Under the pieces are notes generated by a model. It did no database searches and had not been told where the DNA came from. It saw only the letters and a program-made list of their open reading frames with translations. The translations under genes and the position numbers were made by a program. Below are positions 34,793-44,182 of a stretch of DNA of 64,000 nucleotides, piece by piece (within the stretch, counting starts at the first letter, position 1; each line of letters starts with the position of its first letter). Source of the stretch: CBDCFV01 sp965216425 (lineage in GTDB: Bacteria > Chloroflexota > Dehalococcoidia > Lucifugimonadales > UBA3495); the NCBI GenBank assembly GCA_965216425.1, contig CBDCFV010000007.1, positions 248,001 through 312,000 on the forward strand, in the 5' to 3' direction.

Positions 34793-35437
34793 ATGACTGA
34801 TTCTTCTCATACCCACGAGAACGGCCACGACCCTGTCAGAGTAGTGGTTTGGTACGACTATATTTGACCGTGGTGCTATGTCGGCCTGGAGCGGGTCGAA
34901 AAGTTGATGGAAGACTACAATGTAACGATACAGGGCAGGGCTTACCTATTGCGCCCCGATACCCCGATGGAGGGGCAAAAGAGGGACCCAAGACCCAATG
35001 AGACCGAGGACGAGCTTTCCGAACCGTTGCGCAGCTACGCCAAAGAGGCCGGCCTGATTATGCGGCCTCCGCCGGTGACCCCAAATACCATGTACGCTCT
35101 GGAAGCTACAGAGTACGCGCAGCAACAGGGCAAGTTCATGGAGTTTCACGACGCCGCTTACAAGGCTTTCTGGAGTGACAGGAAGGACTTGGGGAACCTG
35201 GAAGTGATAGCGGGGATTGCGGACGGCGTGGGCTTGGACTCGGCGGACATGCTGACCAAGTTGGAACAGCGGGACTATGCCTCCACGGTAATGTACCAGT
35301 ATCAGGAAGCCCTGCAGCACGGCATCCGCGGCATTCCGACTTTCCTGGTAGGCAACCTGCTGTTCACCGGCGCCCAACCCTACGACGTTTTCAAGCAGGC
35401 GATGAGCCGGGTTTTGGAAGGGGAGCCAGGCGACTGA
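34793..35437 (+). CDS. Selenocysteine-type DsbA/FrnE-like oxidoreductase, in-frame UGA at residue 25
   Basis: ATG at 34793 follows AGGAG. The frame reads MTDSSHTHENGHDPVRVVVW, then YDYI, UGA (34865-34867), PWCYVGLERVEKLM, and continues open to 35437. FrnE/2-hydroxychromene-isomerase-like DsbA proteins have a CPWC active site at this exact point, so the UGA replaces the first, nucleophilic Cys and gives UPWC. Full length is 214 aa; the cis-Pro loop (RGIPTFLVGN) is intact. A hairpin (stem 34881-34886 with 34894-34899, loop TGGAGCG) puts GG 21-22 nt after UGA, the right place for a bacterial SECIS. It probably catalyses thiol-disulfide exchange. A nonsense mutation is the alternative but unlikely given exact placement and an otherwise intact gene. 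Confidence 0.87.
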
Positions 35438-35692
35438 AAGCGGTCAGCAATCGGGTTTTCGTACCACCCTGATTGCTGCGCAGAGTCGTTGTTACCTCGC
35501 GGGCCGAGGTCTAGTCCGGCGGGTAGGTCTTCAATACGGAGGCAGAAAATACCTGTCTGGGCTTTGCCTCGGCCAAGCTATCAGGATTCTCATAAATGTC
35601 CTTTGCCCCGTAGGTTCCACCTCAACAGTTCTTGCCCTTTCGATGCTCCCGCCGTAAAATGGCGCAAAATCAGCTAAGGGGGTCCCGGCGCG

Positions 35693-36907
35693 ATGGCAGG
35701 TCTCACACATCCTTTGCAAGATATTCGAGTGATCGACTTGGGCAGGCATCAGGCCGGGCCCAGGTGCGCCCAAGTGCTTGCCCGCATGGGGGCCGAGGTT
35801 ATCAAAGTTGAGCGGCTGGGAGGTGAGGAGACTCGCTATCACGGGCCGTGGGTGCGCAGGCAAAGCTCGTATTGGGTGCAGTACAACTCCGGTAAAAAGA
35901 GCCTGAGCATGGACATGCGCAAGGAGCCGGCCAAAGAAATTCTGAGCAACCTGGTCAAGGTTTCCGACGTCTTGATACAGAACTTCCGGCCCGGCACCAT
36001 CGAGAAAATGGGTTTCGGGTACGATGTGCTCAAGGAGTTGAACCCCCGTATCGTCATGGTTAACGTGTCCGCCTTCGGCCAATTCGGCCCGTACCGCGAG
36101 AACATCGGTTACGATCCCATTGGCCAGACCATGTCCGGAATAACCATGGTCACCGGCGACGAAGGAATGCCGCCCATACGCACCGGTGTGCCGATCATCG
36201 ACCGGATTACCGCGTTGCACGCCTCCATAGGCACATTGACGGCTCTCCACGAGAGGGAGGTTTCCGGTGAGGGCCAGTCCATCGACGTGTGCCTAGCCGA
36301 CACGGGGTATAGCCTTACCGAGATTCCGATCACCGCCTACCACGGGGCCGGGCATGTGCCGGCGCGAGGGGACCGCTCCGCGCCCCCCAGTGGCATCTAC
36401 CCATGCAAGGACGGGTGGGTGTTGCTGTCTGCGGGAGACCAGCACCACTGGCACCGCGTGTGCAATGCCTTGGCCAAACCCGAGTGGTTGGAAGACCCGC
36501 GCTTCATCACACGTCATGACCGTGCCGCCAACGGTTCCGTGGTCAACGACGCCGTCAACGAACTGCTTGCCAACATGAGCGTCGGTGAGACCATAGACCA
36601 CTTCCGGCGTCACGACATCGTCGCGGCTCCGGTAAACACCATCCCCCAAGCGGCTGAGGACCCTCACCCGTGGGAACGTGGCGCGATGATGGAAGTGCCG
36701 GACTTCCTGGCCGGGTCCATCGCCGTGTCCGGCGACTTCTGGCACTTCAGCCGGACGCCCGTCGTGGTAGGGTCCACTCCCCAAGTGGGAGAACACAACG
36801 AAGAGGTGCTCTCAGGGCTGTTGGGCTACTCCGACGAGCAGATCGCCCAATTCCGCGAGGACAACGTAATCGGCGAGTTCGACTATTACGACGAGATACC
36901 GGAGTAG
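35693..36907 (+). CDS. CaiB/BaiF (class III) CoA transferase
   Basis: A 404-aa family III CoA transferase. It begins with HPLQDIRVIDLGRHQAGPRCAQVLARMGAEVIKVE, with YNSGKKSLSMDM and VLIQNFRPGTIEKMG next, and GQSIDVCLADTGYSL holding the Asp that forms the acyl anhydride. It moves CoA between carboxylic acids in the cytosol, probably activating a substrate for degradation. No obvious partner enzyme is adjacent. The 255 bases upstream show no assignable element. Confidence 0.9.
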   Translation: MAGLTHPLQDIRVIDLGRHQAGPRCAQVLARMGAEVIKVERLGGEETRYHGPWVRRQSSYWVQYNSGKKSLSMDMRKEPAKEILSNLVKVSDVLIQNFRPGTIEKMGFGYDVLKELNPRIVMVNVSAFGQFGPYRENIGYDPIGQTMSGITMVTGDEGMPPIRTGVPIIDRITALHASIGTLTALHEREVSGEGQSIDVCLADTGYSLTEIPITAYHGAGHVPARGDRSAPPSGIYPCKDGWVLLSAGDQHHWHRVCNALAKPEWLEDPRFITRHDRAANGSVVNDAVNELLANMSVGETIDHFRRHDIVAAPVNTIPQAAEDPHPWERGAMMEVPDFLAGSIAVSGDFWHFSRTPVVVGSTPQVGEHNEEVLSGLLGYSDEQIAQFREDNVIGEFDYYDEIPE

Positions 36908-37010
36908 GGGGACTTTTTCAACGCCGGGGACGCAGAAATTTTTGCCTGGGGTCCCGCACCCTGAAAGGCTTTGCATCTCCTATGGGTCCTCGGCGCTGAA
37001 ATGCCCTCGC

Positions 37011-38021
37011 TCAGTACGTCAGAAACATCCGCTGAATCTCTTCGGGGTCGGTGGTCCTGGTTAACGCCAGCATGAGAAGGATGCGCGCCTTTTTGGGAGC
37101 GAGGTTGTCCGCGACGATGTAGCCGTCTTCCGTGAAACGCCGTGTACGCATAACCCTACCGTTGCCCGTCTGGGTAGCTATCACCACCGGAATGCCCTTT
37201 TGGACCGCCGCCTTGGCCGACGCCATGAATTTGGAAGGAGAGCCGCCACTGCCGAGGCCGGCGGCTACTATGCCCGCTACGCCCGCTTGGGCCAGGGCGT
37301 CCACCACCAGGCCATCCGCTCCTGCATAGCCATAGGCAATGTCCACCCGCGGTAAGCTGCCAACGGCATCGACGTCGAATTCGGCGTTAATAGTGTGGCG
37401 TTTGGTGGTTGTGCGGTAGAAGACAACCTCTTCATCAGCATCAGCGTATCCCAAGTAACCCAGTTCGTTGGACCGGAACGTTTCCAGCCGGTAGCTGTTG
37501 GTCTTGGTAACGTCGCGGGCCGATTGAATTTCGTTGTTCAGTACGATGAGTGTCCCTTGGCCTATAGAGTGCGGTGAGGCCGCCACCCGGATGCAGTCAA
37601 TCAGGTTTACGTCAGCGTCGCCGCCAAGTCCCGATGCTGGACGCATCGCGCCGGTTACCACAACGGGCTTGTCGCTCTTAACGGTCAGGTTCAGGAAGTA
37701 ACCGGTTTCCTCCAGCGTGGCGGTGCCGTGTGTGATTGCCACTCCCGCTGCGTCAGGGTCTTCGCGGAAGATTTGGTTTACCCGCTTGGCCAAGGCCAAC
37801 CAGTGCTCCGGCCCAACGTCTGTGCTTCCAACGTTCAGGTATTGCTCCGGCAACACCTCGGCCGATGCCGCGGCCTCCGGCACCCGGTCCAGCATCTCCT
37901 GTATGGTCAGGTGGTTATTGTGGTAGCTGTAGTTGGTATAGTCCGTCCGTTCGGTACCGACGTAAGAAATAGTGCCGCCGGTGCCAATGAGATACACTCG
38001 GGGTTTGGTGGCGGAAGCCAT
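37011..38021 (-). CDS. L-asparaginase-like protein with altered catalytic site
   Basis: A 336-aa type II-like asparaginase. The first catalytic Thr lies in GTGGTI (13-18). The second triad normally reads HGTDT; here it is HGTAT, with Ala101 in place of the substrate-binding Asp. The Lys of SARDVTKTN (Lys173) is kept, as is TGAMRPAS. The chain lacks a signal peptide, so it is cytosolic. Loss of that Asp should weaken binding of the substrate amino group, so activity toward another amide or a different role is plausible. Transcribed opposite to the CoA transferase. Confidence 0.85.
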   Translation of the reverse strand: MASATKPRVYLIGTGGTISYVGTERTDYTNYSYHNNHLTIQEMLDRVPEAAASAEVLPEQYLNVGSTDVGPEHWLALAKRVNQIFREDPDAAGVAITHGTATLEETGYFLNLTVKSDKPVVVTGAMRPASGLGGDADVNLIDCIRVAASPHSIGQGTLIVLNNEIQSARDVTKTNSYRLETFRSNELGYLGYADADEEVVFYRTTTKRHTINAEFDVDAVGSLPRVDIAYGYAGADGLVVDALAQAGVAGIVAAGLGSGGSPSKFMASAKAAVQKGIPVVIATQTGNGRVMRTRRFTEDGYIVADNLAPKKARILLMLALTRTTDPEEIQRMFLTY

Positions 38022-38616
38022 TGTGCGCCTCCTTATGGCGGTGAATTACTGCTTGGTCAGGGGGTGTGATGACGTAAAGTATACTCCGTAGCTTTCGGTT
38101 CTCGCGGGGATTTTTCATTGTCACAATCGCCGCAGCCCAGTGCCTACAGGTCAGCCTTCCGCCAATAATGCAATTCAAAACACCCTGTACCGGGACCGGT
38201 TACTGACATTTGCCCCTTTCCAACTCGTGAAACAACTCGCTAACATAATACCTGCCTCTTGCAGCTCAGACGGGTCTGACGAAAACCGGCCGGTTGGATG
38301 GGACGCGGGCGGGACGCCCACCATACAAGGTGAGCGAAATGTCCGCAAATGTCCGTAAATGTCCGGCAACCTGAAATTTCTGCTCTTCCTCCAACGCTTG
38401 GCCGCCGTTCTTCTTTCTTGGGCCGGGCGCTATCTCGCTTCTTAGCTTGGCCGACCAGTGAAAATGAAAAGGTCCTGTCGGTTATCGTACTTCAGCTTTC
38501 GAAATTGTGTGGAATATGATATTCTCAGCCTAGGAAAGTGTCGCCGGTGCAAACAAGCGTAGTTACCAGGAGGTTGAATAGGCTGCAGCGTCGCGCTGCA
38601 AAGGAGGTGGAACCTC
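38022..38616. other. Intergenic region with 10-bp tandem repeats and the yacL promoter
   Basis: A triple tandem 10-mer, AAATGTCCG plus one variable base (38337-38366), stands about 250 bp before yacL. TATGAT (38515-38520) is a fair -10 on the + strand with a weak -35. An AAGGAGGTG ribosome-binding site (38601-38609) ends the region. Nothing else is recognised over 595 bases. Confidence 0.4.
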
Positions 38617-39666
38617 ATGTTGGCCCTTTGGGCGCTCCGGATAGTGGGCGCCGGAGGATTTGCGGCTCTTGGCTGGAGGCTTGGAGGAATTGTATCGGAG
38701 ATTACTACGCACGAAGAGCGGTTCCTGCCTTGGGGGCTAGTATTGGTACTTGCAGGGGCGCCTCTAGGAGCATTTATCACGCCTTATCTCATTCTCAAAC
38801 CTTGGCGGAAATGCACTGAAATTATCAGTTCTATTCCCGGATCAACTCTGATAGCAGGCATAATTGGCCTGCTGGTCGGGTTAGTTGTAGCCTCGTTGAT
38901 ATCCATCCCCTTGTATTCGTTGGGTGGTTGGTTGGGTTGGGTGGTCCCCATAGTGGTCAGCTTGTTCTTAGGCCTTTTCGGAATGTGGGTGGGTGCCCAT
39001 CGAAGAGGCGACATGCAAGCGATGTTTCCAGCCTTGCAGAGCAACAACCGCACGGCCCATGTATCCCGCAACGGCAGTATCCTGGTTGACACCAGCGCTA
39101 TCATTGACGGCCGCATCGCGGATTTGAGCATCACCGGGTTCCTGGAAGGCGAACTGGTAGTGCCCAGGTTTGTGCTTGACGAGCTGAGGCACATCGCCGA
39201 CTCCAGTGACGCCCTGCGCCGCAACCGCGGCCGCCGGGGGCTGGAAGTTTTAGGTCGGCTGCGTAAGGACAACACCGTGCCCATGGAGGTGTTGGACGTT
39301 GGCGTGGGAATCGGGGAGGAAGTGGATGCCCAACTGGTAAAGCTGGCAAAGGGGATGAAGTCTCCCATCCTCACCACCGACTATAACCTGAACCGGGTGG
39401 CAGAGCTCCAGGGCGTCCAAGTATTGAACGTTAACGAGCTCGCCAACGCTCTCAAGTCCATCGTCATGCCCGGGGAAGAAATGCGGGTGCATATCGTCCA
39501 GGAAGGCAAGGAAGCTGGCCAGGGAGTGGCCTACTTGGACGACGGCACAATGGTGGTCGTGGAGGGAGGAAGGCGTTACCTCAGTTCATTTCACGACGTA
39601 GTTGTGACAAGAGTGCTGCAGACCGCCGCCGGGCGCATCATCTTCGCCCAGCCCAAGGCTCACTAG
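38617..39666 (+). CDS. PIN/TRAM-domain membrane protein (YacL-like)
   Basis: A 349-aa protein with four membrane helices in the first 130 residues, then a PIN nuclease fold starting SILVDTSAIIDGRIADL with acidic residues for a metal site (Asp in LTTDYNL), and a C-terminal TRAM domain that binds RNA (VHIVQEGKEAGQGVAYLDDGTMVVVEGG). The order TM-PIN-TRAM is that of Bacillus YacL, which also sits beside ispD and ispF. A strong AAGGAGGTG precedes the ATG. Confidence 0.9.
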   Translation: MLALWALRIVGAGGFAALGWRLGGIVSEITTHEERFLPWGLVLVLAGAPLGAFITPYLILKPWRKCTEIISSIPGSTLIAGIIGLLVGLVVASLISIPLYSLGGWLGWVVPIVVSLFLGLFGMWVGAHRRGDMQAMFPALQSNNRTAHVSRNGSILVDTSAIIDGRIADLSITGFLEGELVVPRFVLDELRHIADSSDALRRNRGRRGLEVLGRLRKDNTVPMEVLDVGVGIGEEVDAQLVKLAKGMKSPILTTDYNLNRVAELQGVQVLNVNELANALKSIVMPGEEMRVHIVQEGKEAGQGVAYLDDGTMVVVEGGRRYLSSFHDVVVTRVLQTAAGRIIFAQPKAH

Positions 39667-39676
39667 CCTCGCGGCC

Positions 39677-40378
39677 ATGGCCAGCGTTCACGGCCAAAAT
39701 GCGGGGGCGGTTGTGGTGGCCGCGGGCAAGAGCACACGCATGGGCGGGGTGGACAAGATATTCGCACCTATACTGGGCAAGCCCCTGATTTGCCATACCC
39801 TGGACCAGCTTGAGACCTGTCCGTCCATTGCGGATATAGTGTTGGTGCTGGACCCGGACTCGTTGCTCCAAGGGCGGGAACTGGTGAATCAAAACGGCTA
39901 TCAAAAGGTGTCCCGCGTTTGCCCTGGAGGTCAGCGCCGCCAGGACTCGGTGCTATGCGGGTTGGAAGCACTATCCCCTTGCGAATGGGTCGTCATTCAC
40001 GACGGAGCGCGCCCGTGCATCGACCTCGCCATGTTGAAAAGGGGCTTGGAAGCCGCGCAGGAATCCGGGGCCGCCGTTGCCGGTGTGCCGGTGAAGGATA
40101 CTATCAAGGTGGTGTCGTCCCAGGGAGCAGTCGAAGCGACGCCGGACCGCGAGAGTCTATGGGCCGCACAAACCCCGCAGGTCTTCCGCTTCGATGTGCT
40201 TTGGGATGCCCACCGCCGTTGCACAGGACCGGTGACAGACGACGCCATGATGGTGGAAAGCTTGGGCTGGCCTGTGAAGATGTTCCTGGGCTCTTATGAG
40301 AACCTGAAGGTCACTACCCCAGAAGACCTGTTGCTGGCCGAAGTATTCCTGCGGTCCAGGGTGTCGCCGCAGGCTTGA
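39677..40378 (+). CDS. ispD: 2-C-methyl-D-erythritol 4-phosphate cytidylyltransferase
   Basis: A 233-aa MEP-pathway enzyme adding CMP to MEP. The nucleotide-binding segment VVVAAGKSTRMGGVDK and the VIHDGARP motif are present, followed by GVPVKDTIK. It starts ten bases after the PIN/TRAM gene, and ispF and cysS follow. The four-gene order matches Bacillus. Confidence 0.93.
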   Translation: MASVHGQNAGAVVVAAGKSTRMGGVDKIFAPILGKPLICHTLDQLETCPSIADIVLVLDPDSLLQGRELVNQNGYQKVSRVCPGGQRRQDSVLCGLEALSPCEWVVIHDGARPCIDLAMLKRGLEAAQESGAAVAGVPVKDTIKVVSSQGAVEATPDRESLWAAQTPQVFRFDVLWDAHRRCTGPVTDDAMMVESLGWPVKMFLGSYENLKVTTPEDLLLAEVFLRSRVSPQA

Positions 40379-40459
40379 ACCCACTCAACCCGTCACATCC
40401 GCCTGTGCAGGAATCGGGAGGGTCTTCAGCCAGTTAAGTTCACTCCCATTGGAAGTTCA

Positions 40460-40506
40460 TGGATTCCCGCCTGCGCGGGAATGACGAGTTGGGAGCGGGA
40501 ATTACG
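40460..40506. repeat. Dispersed palindromic repeat, copy 3
   Basis: ATTCCCGC (40463-40470), loop CTGC, GCGGGAAT (40475-40482), then GACGAGTTGGGAGCGGGAAT. About 50 bases here match the block at 28414-28463 with only a few changes, including the spacer after the hairpin. It sits between ispD and ispF within an otherwise tight operon. Confidence 0.7.
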
Positions 40507-40594
40507 GAGAAGTGTCAACTGAAGCTGGGGAGTGAATTATACCGGGGTAAGTGTCATTGTGGCTGGAGAGTGCTTTATATCGGGTAAGTGATTT

Positions 40595-41077
40595 ATGGAC
40601 TTTCGCATTGGCATAGGTGTTGACAGCCATCCGTTAACGCCGGGGCGCAGGCTGGTGTTGGGGGGCGTCGACATTCCCTACGAGTTGGGGCTGTCCGGTC
40701 ATAGCGACGGCGACGTTCTCATCCACGCAATCATGGACGCCCTGCTCGGCGCGGCCGGCTTGGGAGACAAGGGAGTCCACTTCCCGCCCGGCGACCCCCA
40801 GTACAAAGACATTTCGAGCCTGATACTGCTGTCGGCGACGGCCGGCTTGGTGGGGAAAGCCGGTTGGCGGGTGTCCAACGTGGATGCTACAATGTTGGCG
40901 CAAAGGCCAAGGCTGGCCAGCTACGTTGAGGACATGAGAGCGCGGATAAGCGGCGCATTGTCGATACCTGCGGACCGCATCGGAATTAAAGCCACCACGA
41001 CCGATTATCTTGGGTTTGTGGGCCGCGAGGAAGGCATCGCGGCCGTAGCCGTGGCATCGTTGGTAACAAGCGCATGA
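40595..41077 (+). CDS. ispF: 2-C-methyl-D-erythritol 2,4-cyclodiphosphate synthase
   Basis: A 160-aa enzyme that forms the cyclic diphosphate intermediate of the MEP pathway. The zinc ligands are in GIGVDSHPL (Asp, His) and GHSDGDVLIHAIMDALLGAAGLGD. The late IKATTTDYLGFVGREEGIAA is the family signature. The stop overlaps the cysS start as ATGA. Confidence 0.95.
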   Translation: MDFRIGIGVDSHPLTPGRRLVLGGVDIPYELGLSGHSDGDVLIHAIMDALLGAAGLGDKGVHFPPGDPQYKDISSLILLSATAGLVGKAGWRVSNVDATMLAQRPRLASYVEDMRARISGALSIPADRIGIKATTTDYLGFVGREEGIAAVAVASLVTSA

Positions 41078-42453
41078 AGCTTTACAACACTCTAGCCGGG
41101 GAAGTCCAGGACTTCGTCCCCGCCGATGGCAACACCGTCAAGATGTACATCTGCGGTGTTACCCCATACTCCTCCACTCACGTGGGGCACGCGCTCAGCT
41201 ACGTCGCGTTTGACGTTCTGCGAAGATACTTGGAGTACTTGGGGTACGAAGTACGCCACATCCAGAACTTCACCGACGTAGACGACAAGATCATCCAGAA
41301 AGCCCAGGAGCAGGGCGTGGGTCCAGCTGAGTTGGTGGACACGTTCATCGACGACTTCTTCGAAGGGATGGACTCCCTCAACGTGCAGCGGGCCCACGTC
41401 TATCCTCGCGCTACCCTTGAGATAGGACCCATCATCGATACCATCGGGACGCTGGTGAACAAGGGCTATGCCTACGCCGGCGGCGGGGACGTTTTCTTCA
41501 GGGTCACCCGAAGCGAAGGCTATGGCAAGCTGAGCCACCGCACTCTGGAAGGTATGCTTGCCGGAGCCAGGATTGAGGTGGACGAAAACAAGGAGCACCC
41601 GATGGACTTTGTGCTCTGGAAGGGAGCCAAGCCGGGGGAGCCTTCCTGGGACAGTCCTTGGGGCCCGGGGCGGCCCGGTTGGCACATAGAATGCACCAGC
41701 ATGGCCATGACCTACCTGGGCGAGACGCTGGATATTCATGGCGGCGGCCAGGACCTGATCTTCCCCCACCACGAAAACGAAATTGCTCAAAGTGAAAGCG
41801 CCACCGGGATGGGGCCTTTTTCCCGGTACTGGGTGCATAACGGGCTGCTACAGTTGGGCAACGACAAGATGAGCAAGTCGTTGGGAAATCTGGTCAGCTT
41901 GGACGAAGCCCTCAACGCAAACAGTCCTGACTCGTTGCGGTTGTACTTTCTCAGCTCGCACTACCGCAGCCCCTTGAACTACACCGATGAGGGGTGCGCC
42001 GCAATGGAGAGGAGTGTTGAGCGCCTGGGCCAAGCGGTGCGGCGCGAAACCGCTGGGACTGGGGAGCAGTTGGATGCCAACTTGTTCAGAGACCGGTTCC
42101 TCAACGCCATGGATGATGACCTCAATACCCCGCGTGCCCTGGCGGCCCTCTTCGATCTTGCCCGCGAGGTGAACCGGGCCGCCGACCAAGGAAACGACGT
42201 CTCCGCCGCACAGGAGACGTTGCAACACTTGGGCGGCATACTAGGACTGACCTTCCAAGGTCGTTCACCCTCCGGCGGAGACCAACTGGCGGCCAGACCC
42301 TTTATTGAATTGCTGCTGGACACCCGTGCAAAGCTAAGGGCAGCGAAACAGTTTGAATTGGCGGACCACATACGGGATGGGTTGAATGAGCAGGGAGTAA
42401 CGCTTGAGGACACGCCTGCGGGGACTCAATGGGAGTACCGCTCCCGGGAGTGA
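41074..42453 (+). CDS. cysS: Cysteinyl-tRNA synthetase
   Basis: A 459-aa class I synthetase. The N-terminal zinc Cys is in YICGVTPYSSTHVGHALSYVAFD, which includes the HIGH-like HVGH. The further zinc ligands (Cys, His, His) are in WHIECTSMAM and HGGGQDLIFPHHENEIAQSE. KMSKS is in DKMSKSLGNL. The ATG overlaps the ispF stop by four bases. It charges tRNA-Cys; no separate promoter is needed. Confidence 0.95.
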   Translation: MKLYNTLAGEVQDFVPADGNTVKMYICGVTPYSSTHVGHALSYVAFDVLRRYLEYLGYEVRHIQNFTDVDDKIIQKAQEQGVGPAELVDTFIDDFFEGMDSLNVQRAHVYPRATLEIGPIIDTIGTLVNKGYAYAGGGDVFFRVTRSEGYGKLSHRTLEGMLAGARIEVDENKEHPMDFVLWKGAKPGEPSWDSPWGPGRPGWHIECTSMAMTYLGETLDIHGGGQDLIFPHHENEIAQSESATGMGPFSRYWVHNGLLQLGNDKMSKSLGNLVSLDEALNANSPDSLRLYFLSSHYRSPLNYTDEGCAAMERSVERLGQAVRRETAGTGEQLDANLFRDRFLNAMDDDLNTPRALAALFDLAREVNRAADQGNDVSAAQETLQHLGGILGLTFQGRSPSGGDQLAARPFIELLLDTRAKLRAAKQFELADHIRDGLNEQGVTLEDTPAGTQWEYRSRE

Positions 42454-42669
42454 CCGTGCCTCGGGTCAAATCTTCCCATACACCAAAGTCCCAATGTGCC
42501 GGGACTTAATGTTTTTCCGATTGGCCTCTACGAGTGGAATGCTTCGCCAGTATTTACCTGTTCGTCACTGGAGGCGCGTCTGGGACAATCGGGCGCTGCT
42601 CGAATCAAATCATGACCTTTGTGGGTGTTAAACGCCTTTTGATGACACGGTAACGGTTTGGGGAGGACT

Positions 42670-44058
42670 ATGTTAAGCAGTGCCGCTATCTCCGCGTTAA
42701 AGCAGATTGTGGGTGCGGAGAACGTGCTGACCGACGCTTACAGCCTTGACTGTTATTCGGGCGACGCTCTCAATCCGTACCGGGCATACGGGGCGGAGGA
42801 CGCCTTCGAGAGGCTGGCCGACGCGGTGGTAAGGCCCGTGAACACCAAGCAGGTCTCCGAAATAGTTTCTTGGGCCATGACTGAAAATACGCCCCTGATT
42901 CCCATGGGCGGCGGCACGGGAGTCATGGGCGGCACCGTGCCGGCGCGCGGCGGGGTGGTCGTTGACCTCAAGAGAATGGACCGGATTCTGGAGGTGAACG
43001 CCCAGGACCTGACCGCCGTGGTCGAGAGTGGAGTGGTGCTGCACGACTTGGTGGAGAAACTGGCGGAACACGGCTTGATGCCGGGCCACGACCCATACAG
43101 CGTGCCGATCGCCACTGTTGCCGGGACCATCTCCACCAACGGAGTTGGCTACCGGGCGGCGGCCTTCGGGCCCATGGGCGACCAGGTCATGGCGTTGGAA
43201 GTGGTCTTGCCCGACGGGCGGGTGATAGCCACCAAGGCCGTGCCCAAGTATTCGTCCGGCCCCAACCTTAATCAATTGTTCATAGGCAGCGAAGGGGCTT
43301 TCGGGATCATCACCAAGGCCACTATCAAGGTCTTCCGGCTTCCCGAGGCGCACGCCTACGCCACCATGTCTTTCGACGGTTTTGGCCAAGGCTTCGAAGC
43401 TGCCGCCGAAATAACGGCTTTGGGCATCCGTCCTACATTATTGGACTTAACCGAGGACGATGACGGCATCCTGCTGCACCTGTTGTTCGAGGGATTTACC
43501 GAGGGCGTCCCGGTTCAACAGGAACGGGCCAAGAGGGTATGCTCGCAATTCGGAGGGCGTGACGTGGGGCCGGAGCCGACGATGGAGTACTGGCGATACC
43601 GGCACCAGTCAGCGGAAAACTACAAGCGGACCGCGTTGGGGAAGCCCCGGCAGGTTCGATGGAACCGGACCGGCTGGCGGGCGTTTGACTATCTGCATAT
43701 CGCGTTGCCTATTTCCAAGGTGCTGGAATACCGGGACCGGTGTGAACAATTGATGGAAGCCACCGGAGTGCGGGTGGTCGAGTACGCTCTTTGGAGCAGG
43801 CCGGAACTGTTTTCCATGCTGTTGACCTATGACGGCGAGGAAGGCGACGGCTTCCGAGACAGGCTGGCCGAAGTCGTTCATCAGGTATTGACCCTGGCCC
43901 AGGATATGGGCGGTATTATGGAATATTGCCACGGTGTAGGTGTCAAGCTGAACCACCTACTGGCACGGGAGTTGGGCGTCGGCCACGACGTCATTCGGGA
44001 CATGAAGCGGACGTTGGACCCGGCGGGCATAATGAATCCGGGGAAATTGGGGCTTTAG
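42670..44058 (+). CDS. FAD-linked oxidase (GlcD-like)
   Basis: A 462-aa vanillyl-alcohol-oxidase-type flavoenzyme. ATG at 42670 follows GGGGAGGAC. The FAD-binding PCMH domain shows PLIPMGGGTGVMGGTVPARGGVVVDLKRMDR and GTISTNGVGYRAAAFG; the C-terminal FAD-linked oxidase domain ends LKRTLDPAGIMNPGKLGL. Relatives oxidise glycolate, D-lactate or related 2-hydroxy acids, or form ether lipids; which one is not decidable here. No Fe-S partner (GlcF-like) is adjacent. Confidence 0.87.
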   Translation: MLSSAAISALKQIVGAENVLTDAYSLDCYSGDALNPYRAYGAEDAFERLADAVVRPVNTKQVSEIVSWAMTENTPLIPMGGGTGVMGGTVPARGGVVVDLKRMDRILEVNAQDLTAVVESGVVLHDLVEKLAEHGLMPGHDPYSVPIATVAGTISTNGVGYRAAAFGPMGDQVMALEVVLPDGRVIATKAVPKYSSGPNLNQLFIGSEGAFGIITKATIKVFRLPEAHAYATMSFDGFGQGFEAAAEITALGIRPTLLDLTEDDDGILLHLLFEGFTEGVPVQQERAKRVCSQFGGRDVGPEPTMEYWRYRHQSAENYKRTALGKPRQVRWNRTGWRAFDYLHIALPISKVLEYRDRCEQLMEATGVRVVEYALWSRPELFSMLLTYDGEEGDGFRDRLAEVVHQVLTLAQDMGGIMEYCHGVGVKLNHLLARELGVGHDVIRDMKRTLDPAGIMNPGKLGL

Positions 44059-44182
44059 CAGGCCGCGGCGCCCCTATTTCTGTCTTTGCCGTATCCCGTC
44101 CGGGCCTGTACCGGCTTCAAGCCCCCCCTTAACTCCCAAGTGGTTATTCCTGAGACCAATATCGCATATCGACTAATATCTA

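Noticed and set aside
34904..35437. DsbA-like protein starting at TTG 34904
   Set aside because: This loses the ribosome-binding site and active site; ATG 34793 with AGGAG and read-through of UGA gives a complete family member.
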